This document shows, one piece after another, positions 1-7,517 of a DNA stretch of 57,327 bases; positions within the stretch are counted from its first letter, which is position 1; each line of letters starts with the position of its first letter. Both the position numbers and the translations under genes were made by a program. The stretch comes from Chloroflexota bacterium (GTDB lineage: Bacteria > Chloroflexota > Anaerolineae > Aggregatilineales > Phototrophicaceae). The notes beneath the pieces are model-generated. The model searched no databases. It was not told the origin of the DNA and saw only the letters and a program-made list of their open reading frames with translations. Location of the stretch: assembly GCA_026713245.1 (NCBI GenBank), contig JAPOOU010000042.1:1-57327 (forward strand), given 5' to 3'.

Positions 1-62
1 GACATATCGGATGCGGTTGGTTGATTCTGTTTCCATTTGGGGATTTTGCGCCAGGTCTTCAA
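1..62 (-). CDS. 5' end of an unidentified gene running off the left edge (partial)
   Basis: On the minus strand a perfect AGGAGG (69-74) sits six bases before a TTG (60-62), and the frame stays open for 20 codons to the edge. The visible protein start is basic and hydrophilic (MKTWRKIPKWKQNQ, then PTASDM). It is too short to recognise. The ideal ribosome-binding site and spacing are the only support; an ATG-less start lowers confidence. If real, it is divergent from the GH2 gene at 365. Confidence 0.45.
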   Translation of the reverse strand, partial: MKTWRKIPKWKQNQPTASDM

Positions 63-364
63 AAGTATCCTCCTATTGTTTGTGTTGTAAAGGGATGCTA
101 GCACGGATGTGCTATGAAAGGGCGACTATATGGTCGCGTTAGTATTTTTTTCAGGCTTTTTCGGGCGACCAGATTGGTCGCCCTTACCAAGGTCGTTCCT
201 ATTTTGGGTTAAGGATCTCATGTATAGGACTGGCTACGAAATATTTCAACCGAATAGGATGTTATTCTTGACGCAGTGTGCGTTGGAGGTCGTTATACGG
301 TATCTTATCCGGTAGGCAATATCTGAAACTATTGACAAGTACAGTTCTTACTATGGAGCGCACT
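63..364. other. intergenic region with three short dyad repeats
   Basis: This stretch separates the partial minus-strand gene from the GH2 gene. It holds a 6-bp dyad TAGCAC/GTGCTA (99-104/109-114), a dyad GCGAC/GTCGC (122-126/133-137) followed by a T-rich run (144-151), and a perfect 8-bp dyad GGGCGACC/GGTCGCCC (163-170/176-183). The second resembles a weak intrinsic terminator. A TTGACA lies at 332-337, but I found no well-spaced -10 for it. I see no convincing gene on the plus strand here. Confidence 0.5.
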
Positions 365-2941
365 ATGAATCATGACTTGGAAAGCTTGGATACTGACCGG
401 ACAGAGCGCCTGGCGCTTCAGTCGCTGGACGAGATTGAGCGCGAGCAGTTTGCGCCTCGCATTAGGCCCTGGGATGCTGAACCGGAATCGCTGGTCTTGG
501 CGGATTCGCCTATTATCCATCAACAAGGGGTGGAAAGTTTGTCGCTTGACGGCGCTTGGCAGTTGGCGGAAGGCGGCAAACTTGCTGATCGGCTGGGCGG
601 AACGTGGAGCGACGGCATCTCGGCAACTGTTCCCGGCAGCGTGCACACGGCGCTGGTTGAGGCCGGCATCATTCCCGATCCGAGTTTTGGGCTCAACCAG
701 GCGATTGCGCGCCAGGAGAGCTTCAAGACCTGGTGGATGCGCTGCGATTTCCCGCGTCCGGCCAAACTCAGAGGCGACATGCTCATGTTTGAGGGCGTCG
801 CTAACCGCTGCACGGTTTGGCTCAACGGGAAGATGCTGGGCGGCCACGAGGGCATGTTCGGCGGACCCGACTTTGATATTGCCGGGCTCCTTAAGGCGGA
901 CAATACGCTGATCGTTCGGCTCGAACCCATACCGTTCGAATCGTGGAATCCCAGCGGCACCAACCCGGACAATAACGGGAGTTGGATGGGCACGGTGGTC
1001 TTCAACAACGTCTATGGATGGCACTATTCGAATTTGCCCTCGCTGGGCATTTGGCGGTCGGTGTCGATACGGGACAAGGCGCCGGTGCGAATGGACCATC
1101 CATTCGCGAGAACGATAGATGCGCAGGCGGGGACTGTCGAGCTCGCGCTACAGTTTGCCGGCGACGCCGACGGATGGTCGGGCACGCTATCCGGCAGCGT
1201 CGAGCCGGAAAACTTCGCCGGCGCGGGATACAGTTTTGAAATCCGGGTCGAGTCTGACGGGGGCGAGTTGAAGAAGACTCTGCGATTCCAGGTTCCAGAT
1301 CCCAAACTGTGGTGGCCGGTCGACATGGGTGATCAAAATCTCTACCGGGTCAATGTGTCATTTGCGCCTGACGGCGGCGGAGAGGCGGACGTTCGTTCCT
1401 TCACGCTGGGATTGCGCACGATCGAAATGGCGCCATTGCCGCAGGGACCGCAGCCGGAACTGTACAATTGGACCTTCCTCATCAACGGCGAGCCGATGTT
1501 CATCAAGGGTAGCAACTGGTGCACGCTTGATCCGCTGATGGATTTCCGCCGGGAACGTTATGAGCGATTCATCAAGCTGGCAGCCATGCAGCACATACAG
1601 ATGCTGCGCCCCTGGGGAAGCGGCATGCCGGAAACCGACGATTTCTACGATCTTTGCGACCGCTATGGCATCTTGGTGATGCAAGAGTGGCCTACAGCCT
1701 GGAACAGCCACGTTACGCAGCCGTACGGCATGCTGGAGGAAACCGTGCGGCGCAACACCCTGCGCATACGCAACCATCCCTCGCTGGCGATGTACGGCGC
1801 CGGCAACGAATCGGGCCAGCCTTTCGGTCCGGCGATCGACATGATGGGCCGCCTGAGCATAGAACTGGATGATACGCGACCCTATCACCGCGCCGAGCCC
1901 TGGGGCGGCAGCTTGCACAATTACAATTGCTATTGGGGGCGCGAGCACCTGGACCACAATCTAAACATGACGTCGATCTTTTTCGGCGAATTCGGATTGG
2001 CCTGCAGCCCGGTTTACGAATCCCTCTTGCGCTATTTGCCGGAGGACGAGCAAGACTTGTGGCCGCCGCGCGAGGACGGCGCATTCGCGTATCATACGGC
2101 TGTCTTCAACAAGTACGAAGGCGTTTCTCGCTTGATGCAATACGCGAATTATTTTGTTCCGGCCGACTGCACGCTGGAAGACTACACGGTAGGTTCGCAG
2201 TTGTCACAAGCGGTGGGCATTCGGCATACGCTGGAGCGCGCGCGCTGCCGCTGGCCAGAGAGCACGGGGGCCCTCTATTACAAGTTGACGGACAATTACC
2301 CGGCGGCGTCATGGGCCTGTATAGACTGGTACGGCGCGCCCAAGATCGGCCACTACATTTTCCAGGACGCCTTTGCGCCATTGCATGCCTGTTTGCTAAT
2401 CGACAGCCTGAACAACTTGGGAACGCCTTTGTCCTTGCCGGTCTATCTCTTGGATGACGCCTCTGAACTGGCAAATGCTTCATGGCGCGTGCTCATCCGC
2501 GCCTATGACGGGGAATTGCAGTTGATTAAGAGCACAAGTTTTGCGGGCCGAGACCGGGTGACAAGTCCACATGCGCTGGGCGAATTCAGCTTGAGTTATG
2601 AGCAGACGGATACCGTCCCGCTATTCGTGGTGGCGGAAGTGTGGAAAGACGACGCCCTGGCGGATCGCACGTTCTATTTCGTCAATTACGAGCCGGTAAA
2701 GGGCAGCCTGTTCAAGCTGCCGCAGAGCGATTTGCGTTTGGAGGCTGATGGAAGGGAGGCAATCGTCTCGAACACAGGATCGCTGCCCGCGGTGGCCGTC
2801 CATGTCTCGCGGCCCGGGCATCTCGACACGTTTGAAGTGTCCGACAACTATTTTTGGCTGGATGCCGGCGAAAGCGCAACTCTTGAGGTCAACAGCGCCA
2901 AGGGGCTGACTGTTGGCGCGTGGAATGCAAGGGCGCGATAG
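365..2941 (+). CDS. GH2 family beta-mannosidase-like glycoside hydrolase (copy 1)
   Basis: This 858-residue protein should hydrolyse non-reducing beta-linked sugars, most likely beta-mannosides, in the cytoplasm, since it has no signal peptide. The order is that of GH2 mannosidases: an N-terminal jelly-roll sugar-binding domain (contains VPGSVHTALVEAG), an Ig-like domain, the TIM barrel (GSGMPETDDFYD, MQEWPTAWNSH) and C-terminal beta domains. The acid/base is the Glu of GNES (about E482), and the likely nucleophile is the Glu of FFGEFG (about E542). I chose ATG 365 because GGAG lies six bases upstream; the frame is open back to 278. A full-length paralogue lies at 7518. Beta-mannosidase is favoured over other GH2 activities, but the exact substrate cannot be read from sequence. 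Confidence 0.9.
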   Translation: MNHDLESLDTDRTERLALQSLDEIEREQFAPRIRPWDAEPESLVLADSPIIHQQGVESLSLDGAWQLAEGGKLADRLGGTWSDGISATVPGSVHTALVEAGIIPDPSFGLNQAIARQESFKTWWMRCDFPRPAKLRGDMLMFEGVANRCTVWLNGKMLGGHEGMFGGPDFDIAGLLKADNTLIVRLEPIPFESWNPSGTNPDNNGSWMGTVVFNNVYGWHYSNLPSLGIWRSVSIRDKAPVRMDHPFARTIDAQAGTVELALQFAGDADGWSGTLSGSVEPENFAGAGYSFEIRVESDGGELKKTLRFQVPDPKLWWPVDMGDQNLYRVNVSFAPDGGGEADVRSFTLGLRTIEMAPLPQGPQPELYNWTFLINGEPMFIKGSNWCTLDPLMDFRRERYERFIKLAAMQHIQMLRPWGSGMPETDDFYDLCDRYGILVMQEWPTAWNSHVTQPYGMLEETVRRNTLRIRNHPSLAMYGAGNESGQPFGPAIDMMGRLSIELDDTRPYHRAEPWGGSLHNYNCYWGREHLDHNLNMTSIFFGEFGLACSPVYESLLRYLPEDEQDLWPPREDGAFAYHTAVFNKYEGVSRLMQYANYFVPADCTLEDYTVGSQLSQAVGIRHTLERARCRWPESTGALYYKLTDNYPAASWACIDWYGAPKIGHYIFQDAFAPLHACLLIDSLNNLGTPLSLPVYLLDDASELANASWRVLIRAYDGELQLIKSTSFAGRDRVTSPHALGEFSLSYEQTDTVPLFVVAEVWKDDALADRTFYFVNYEPVKGSLFKLPQSDLRLEADGREAIVSNTGSLPAVAVHVSRPGHLDTFEVSDNYFWLDAGESATLEVNSAKGLTVGAWNARAR

Positions 2942-3102
2942 CCGGGCTGTCCGGGGCGGCTAGCAATGAAGCGAGGCCCAACTTAGCGCGGCACGGGGGC
3001 AATTGACTGAAAGAAGTGGCTCGGTGGCGGCGAAAAAACCTGCCGCGCTGACACAGAAAAACAAGCGTTCTCCTGGGATGAGCACGAGGTTTGTTAAATA
3101 AG

Positions 3103-3136
3103 AGAGGAGGGCTGGGGGGTTCCCCAGCCCTCCTCT
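3103..3136. terminator. bidirectional intrinsic terminator between convergent genes
   Basis: A perfect 15-bp stem (3103-3117 paired with 3122-3136) closes a GGTT loop. It lies between the converging stops of the GH2 gene and the binding-protein gene. The flanking T-tracts are short in both directions (CTTGATT on plus, CTTATTT on minus), so it probably serves both transcripts. Confidence 0.85.
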
Positions 3137-3161
3137 TGATTAACCTGGTTGCGGCTTGCTG

Positions 3162-5039
3162 CTAGCAGTCAGGCATCATGTAGATCAACTTATGGCTCGA
3201 CCAGGATCCGTGATGGTAGGGACCGTCGGGCACGTTCCCGATGCAATTCGACCACATGTGGACAATACCCGGATTCTCTACATGGGTGAAGAAGGGCACG
3301 TTGTCGTAGAGCCAGGCATCGCGGGCGCTGGAGGCGGCGACGAATCCGTCGCTGCCGGGCGGGTGGCTGACCAGATCTTCATGGATAGCGTAAAGGTCCA
3401 TGATCCAGTCCGGCGGCGCTTCGCCCGTTTCATTATCGCCGTACCATTGTCCCCAAAGCGGACCCCAATTGTAGTTCGGAATGTAATCGGGGAAGGTGTG
3501 CGCGGCGAAGAGCGGGGCGGTATTCCAGTTGATCCCGGCTTGCATCTCGTTTGAAGCGCGGCGTTCGCCGAGCAAGGCGCTATCGATATTGCGGAAGTCG
3601 GCATTGATGCCGATATCGCCGAGGTAATCCACAAAGAAGGGAGCGGGGTCGGAATAATCGCCGCCACCGGCGCCAACTTCGATCATGATCGAGAAGGGCT
3701 GGCCGCTAGGCGAGAGGCGATAGCCATCGGCATCGCGTTCCGTCATGCCCATGTCGTCAAGCAGGGCGTTAGCGGCGTCGACATCGTAATCGCTGGGCGC
3801 GACCGTCGGCAGACTGGCTTGGCCGAAGTAGATGGCGTTGATCAGGTCTTCACTGTCAATCGCCAGCATGACCGCGTTGCGGAAGCGCGCGTCCCAGGTG
3901 ACTTCCCGCCATGTCGGGTCATCGAAGGTGAGGTTGATGTGGAACATGCGCGAGTCTTTATTGGGATAGACGTGGGTGGCGTAGTTGCCGTTCTCCTCGT
4001 TTTCGATGAACAGCGGCAAGTTCGCCAGGCTGGTTGTCCAGAAGTAGTGGACGTCGCCGGCGAACATCATCAATTCAGCAGTTTCCATGATGCCCCACTG
4101 GTTGATAACGGCGCGGCGCCCGTCGAGATAGGGCAGTTGATTGCCATCGGCATCGACGGCGAAGTAATAGGGATTGCGCTGGGTTACCACTTCTTCTTCC
4201 GGACCTTCGACACGGACCCAGGGTCCCAGTTGCGGGAAGCCGATGGCCGCCAGGCTATTCTCTGACCAGCCGCTGACATCCTTCTGGTTGAAGAGTTCAA
4301 ACCAGCCGGCGAGGCCGTCTTCTTCGACCGCGGCGGCGATTTCATCGGCATCGCCATATTCGATATGGTATTGAGCCAGGTAGTGTTTGGGCTTGATGAT
4401 ATCGAGGTAGCCAGTACCGAGGCTGACCAAGCTGGCGGCAAAACCGGGATAGGGTCCGTCGAATACGAACTTGAATGTGGTATCGTCCACGATCTCAAGC
4501 GTTGCCGGGGCGCCGGCGGGAACGTTGCCACTGCGCAAGTAGGTCGGGACCGAGGGGCGCAGCTCCTCATTGCTGATCACGTTTTCGAAGGCGAAGCGCA
4601 CGTCCTCTGTTGTGACGGGCGCGCCATCGGACCATTTGTGCCCGGCGCGCAGCTTGAAGGTGTATTCGCTGGCATCGTCGTTGATGGTAAATTCTTCAAT
4701 GACATTCGGGGCCAGGGTATTGTCATCGCGGTTGTGGGTATTGAAGAGCGTCTCTTTCATGACCACGTTGTTTTGCCAGGTCATCAGGAGCTCGCCACCG
4801 TAAACGCCGATTTCCGGCACGACGAATGACTCGGGCAGTAAGACGCCGCTGGATAGAACAAGCGGATTATCCGGCAGCCGATCGCAGACGCCCGGCAAGT
4901 CGCCGGCGGCGACCATGTCAGCCAGCATAGGGGCTTCGTTGTACATACAGTCTTGCGCGATGCCGGGAAGCGCGCCAGGACCAATGATCAAAATGGACAC
5001 AATCAACAAAAGCACTAGTTTGCGAAATGGAATTGACAT
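3162..5039 (-). CDS. ABC transporter substrate-binding protein, family 5 (SBP_bac_5)
   Basis: This 625-residue exported protein captures the substrate for the permease/ATPase set encoded divergently at 5220-12131. The first ~29 residues are a signal peptide: a short basic start, a long hydrophobic core (LVLLLIVSILIIG) and a cleavage-like GIAQ. There is no lipobox. The mature part has the family-5 hallmarks, including WSDGAPVTTEDVRFAFE. Family-5 proteins bind peptides, but also manno- and gluco-oligosaccharides in other bacteria; the GH2 neighbours favour a glycoside here, which is inference. An AAGGAG-type site (5046-5051) is six bases from the ATG. Its promoter is annotated at 5127-5155. Several cysteines, including the last residue, could form disulphides. 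Confidence 0.9.
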   Translation of the reverse strand: MSIPFRKLVLLLIVSILIIGPGALPGIAQDCMYNEAPMLADMVAAGDLPGVCDRLPDNPLVLSSGVLLPESFVVPEIGVYGGELLMTWQNNVVMKETLFNTHNRDDNTLAPNVIEEFTINDDASEYTFKLRAGHKWSDGAPVTTEDVRFAFENVISNEELRPSVPTYLRSGNVPAGAPATLEIVDDTTFKFVFDGPYPGFAASLVSLGTGYLDIIKPKHYLAQYHIEYGDADEIAAAVEEDGLAGWFELFNQKDVSGWSENSLAAIGFPQLGPWVRVEGPEEEVVTQRNPYYFAVDADGNQLPYLDGRRAVINQWGIMETAELMMFAGDVHYFWTTSLANLPLFIENEENGNYATHVYPNKDSRMFHINLTFDDPTWREVTWDARFRNAVMLAIDSEDLINAIYFGQASLPTVAPSDYDVDAANALLDDMGMTERDADGYRLSPSGQPFSIMIEVGAGGGDYSDPAPFFVDYLGDIGINADFRNIDSALLGERRASNEMQAGINWNTAPLFAAHTFPDYIPNYNWGPLWGQWYGDNETGEAPPDWIMDLYAIHEDLVSHPPGSDGFVAASSARDAWLYDNVPFFTHVENPGIVHMWSNCIGNVPDGPYHHGSWSSHKLIYMMPDC

Positions 5040-5125
5040 GTGATTCTCCTTTAGCAGAAACTCTGCTCAATCTGGAATGGATATTGTAGTCGGCCTGCAA
5101 ATGTGCCTTTGCAAGTCATGTGTGC

Positions 5126-5155
5126 TATTATCCTAAATGAGCAACTGTAAGTCAA
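5126..5155. promoter_or_regulatory. overlapping divergent promoters of the transporter locus
   Basis: On the minus strand TTGACT (5150-5155), a 17-base spacer and GATAAT (5127-5132) form a good sigma-70 promoter for the binding-protein gene. On the plus strand an extended -10, TGC-TATTAT (5123-5131), occupies the same bases and could drive the permease operon at 5220. The plus -35 is poor. Shared -10 bases would make the two directions compete. Confidence 0.6.
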
Positions 5156-5219
5156 ATATTTCAGCGGCGCGGTGGTTCAGTTTAGAGGCCGAGGGCCAGC
5201 CATCCGCCGGGAGAAATAA

Positions 5220-6224
5220 ATGCTTCATATAATTGTGCGCCGGATTTTTATTCTTATTCCCATGCTGGTCCTGCTGTCGATGATCTCGTTTATCATCATC
5301 CAGCTCCCGCCCGGCGACTATTTGAGCAGCTATGTTTTGCGGCTGGAAAGTCAAGGTCTGGTCGTTGACGAAGCGGAGATCGCGCGCCTCGAACAGCGTT
5401 ACGGCTTGGGCCAATCGCTGACCACGCAGTACTTCCGCTGGATACGAAACTTCATCGTCAATGGTGATTTGGGGCGTTCCTTCGGATCTTACGGCAGCAG
5501 CTACGACAACAAACCGGTCACAGACATCATCAAGGAACGGCTGCCGGCGACGATGATCATTTCGATTGTCTCTACGATCGTCGTCTGGGCAGTCGCCATC
5601 CCGATTGGTATTTATTCGGCGACGCATCAGTATTCGCTGATGGATTATCTGTCGATATTCATCGGCTTCATTGGGCTTGCGATCCCGAATTTTCTCTTCG
5701 CCATCATCATCATGTGGATCGTCTTCGCGGAAACCGGCCATGCCGTCACGGGCCTGTTCTCCCTTGAATTCCGTCACGCGCCCTGGACCATCGCCAAGGT
5801 GATCGACATGTTAAAGAATGTCTGGGTGCCGGTGCTGGTGCTTGCCACGGCGGGAACGGCGGGATTGATCCGCGTGATGCGCGCCAATCTTCTCGATGAG
5901 TTGAACAAGCAGTATGTGGTGACGGCGCGGGCGAAGGGATTGAGCGAAAGGTGGCTGCTTTGGAAGTACCCGGTGCGTATCGCCTTCAATCCCATTTTCA
6001 GCACGATTGGCTGGCTGCTGCCGGCGATGGTGGGCGGGGAAGCACTGGTCTCCATTATCCTCAACCTGCAGACGATCGGACCGGTATTGCTGACAGCTGT
6101 CTTGCGACAGGATATGTATCTAGCGGGCAGCATCATCATGATCCTCAGCACGCTGACATTGATCGGCACGCTCATTTCCGATATTGCACTGGTATGGCTT
6201 GATCCGCGGATTCGTTATGACTAA
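5220..6224 (+). CDS. ABC transporter permease, DppB/OppB family
   Basis: This 334-residue inner-membrane protein is the first permease of the importer. It has an N-terminal membrane segment, a periplasmic loop with the usual PPGDYLSSYV-like region, and five further segments carrying the BPD_transp_1 domain. The coupling (EAA) region appears as TARAKGLSERWLLWKYPVR. GGGAG lies six bases before the ATG. The length fits the family. It starts the operon that continues with the second permease at 6268, and it pairs with the divergent binding protein. The substrate is inferred from the GH2 neighbours. Confidence 0.92.
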   Translation: MLHIIVRRIFILIPMLVLLSMISFIIIQLPPGDYLSSYVLRLESQGLVVDEAEIARLEQRYGLGQSLTTQYFRWIRNFIVNGDLGRSFGSYGSSYDNKPVTDIIKERLPATMIISIVSTIVVWAVAIPIGIYSATHQYSLMDYLSIFIGFIGLAIPNFLFAIIIMWIVFAETGHAVTGLFSLEFRHAPWTIAKVIDMLKNVWVPVLVLATAGTAGLIRVMRANLLDELNKQYVVTARAKGLSERWLLWKYPVRIAFNPIFSTIGWLLPAMVGGEALVSIILNLQTIGPVLLTAVLRQDMYLAGSIIMILSTLTLIGTLISDIALVWLDPRIRYD

Positions 6225-6267
6225 GTCGTTTGAGGCGGATCATTTTGTACAGTTTCTGGATTAAGAA

Positions 6268-7410
6268 ATGGAACTAGCGGAAGAGATCGCGACGCTATCG
6301 CCGGAGCTGCCGCCCCCGGACGGCGGGAAAGACTCAATCGAGTATATGTCGCGCGGGAAACTGATCAGGCGGCGCTTCTGGCGGCATCGGCTGGCTCGGC
6401 TGGGCTTGCCGGTACTGATTGCGCTGTACTTGATGGCGATATTCGCCGAATTTGTCGCGCCCTATCCGGCCGATACGCGCCTGAAGGGCTTCAAGGACGC
6501 GCCGCCGAGCGCCATCCACTTCGGCGTCGACGGCAACCCGTTTCAGCCCTACGTCTACGCGCGCAAACGCAGCTTCCATCCCAAGACTTTTCGCGAGGTC
6601 TACACCGAAGTGGAGGACGAAAAATTCCCCATTCACTTTTTCGTTCGCGGCGAGCCTTACGAGATTCTGGGCTTGTTCGAGCTTGATCTGCACCTGTTCG
6701 GCGTTGACGACGACACAAATATCACGCTCTTCGGCACCGATACGGTAAGTCGGGATCTGTTCTCTCGCACTGTAATTGCGGCGCGCGTTTCGCTCTTCGT
6801 CGGTTTGGGCGGCGTTGCCATCAGTTTTGTGCTCGGCTGCCTGATCGGCGGCATCTCCGGCTATGTGGGCGGCATCCTCGACGAAATCATCCAGCGCATC
6901 ATCGACTTGCTTATCGCCATCCCAACCTTGCCGCTCTGGATGGCGCTTTCGGCTGCCATCCCAAGAGAGTGGCCGGTCGCGAATACGTATTTTGCCATCA
7001 CGATTGTATTGTCAATTGTGGGCTGGACGGGCCTGGCCCGCGTCGTGCGCGGCAAGCTGCTATCGTTGCGAGATCTGGATTTCGTTGTCGCGTCCAGGCT
7101 GGCGGGCGGCTCCGACGTGTACATTATCACGCGCCATCTGCTGCCGAATTTCGCCAGTCACCTGATTGTGACGTTGACGCTGGCGATTCCCGGCATGATT
7201 CTTGGCGAAACGGCGTTGAGCTTCATCGGGATCGGCATGCAGGAGCCGGGTGTCAGTTGGGGCGTGCTGCTGCAAGATACGATGAATTTCGGCGCGCTGG
7301 TGCACCAGCCCTGGAAGCTCATTCCCGGCGCCTTCATCATTGTAACGATCTTGATGTTTAACTTTGTCGGCGATGGCTTGCGCGACGCGGCCGATCCTTA
7401 CTCGCTTTGA
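6268..7410 (+). CDS. ABC transporter permease, DppC/OppC family, with long periplasmic insert
   Basis: This 380-residue protein is the second permease subunit. A cytoplasmic N-terminus of about 45 residues is followed by one membrane segment (LPVLIALYLMAIFAEFVAPY), then about 100 periplasmic residues, then the BPD_transp_1 domain (from about residue 170) with the coupling region ASRLAGGSDVYIITRHLLPN. The periplasmic insert is longer than in ordinary DppC and is rich in charged and aromatic residues; extra contact with the binding protein is a guess. It lies 43 bases after the first permease and about 107 bases before the second GH2 gene, so all are probably co-transcribed. Confidence 0.92.
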   Translation: MELAEEIATLSPELPPPDGGKDSIEYMSRGKLIRRRFWRHRLARLGLPVLIALYLMAIFAEFVAPYPADTRLKGFKDAPPSAIHFGVDGNPFQPYVYARKRSFHPKTFREVYTEVEDEKFPIHFFVRGEPYEILGLFELDLHLFGVDDDTNITLFGTDTVSRDLFSRTVIAARVSLFVGLGGVAISFVLGCLIGGISGYVGGILDEIIQRIIDLLIAIPTLPLWMALSAAIPREWPVANTYFAITIVLSIVGWTGLARVVRGKLLSLRDLDFVVASRLAGGSDVYIITRHLLPNFASHLIVTLTLAIPGMILGETALSFIGIGMQEPGVSWGVLLQDTMNFGALVHQPWKLIPGAFIIVTILMFNFVGDGLRDAADPYSL

Positions 7411-7517
7411 GACTGATCCAGCCGCTCGGCGGCAGCGAGAAGATTTGCCGGGCTCAGGCAAAGTAGCAAGCCTTGTCGTCGCATGAGCGACGTGGTTTAC
7501 AAGAACAGGAGCAAGCA

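Noticed and set aside
130..315. 61-codon plus-strand frame
   Set aside because: It begins inside a hairpin/T-run region, has no ribosome-binding site and overlaps the leader of the GH2 gene.
332..354. TTGACA promoter before the first GH2 gene
   Set aside because: No acceptable -10 at 16-18 bases; the next A+T-rich hexamer is too near.
5129..5144. 16-base sequence shared with 38755-38770 (TATCCTAAATGAGCAA)
   Set aside because: One shared 16-mer is near the chance level in 57 kb on two strands, and the two sites have different settings (a promoter and a riboswitch platform).
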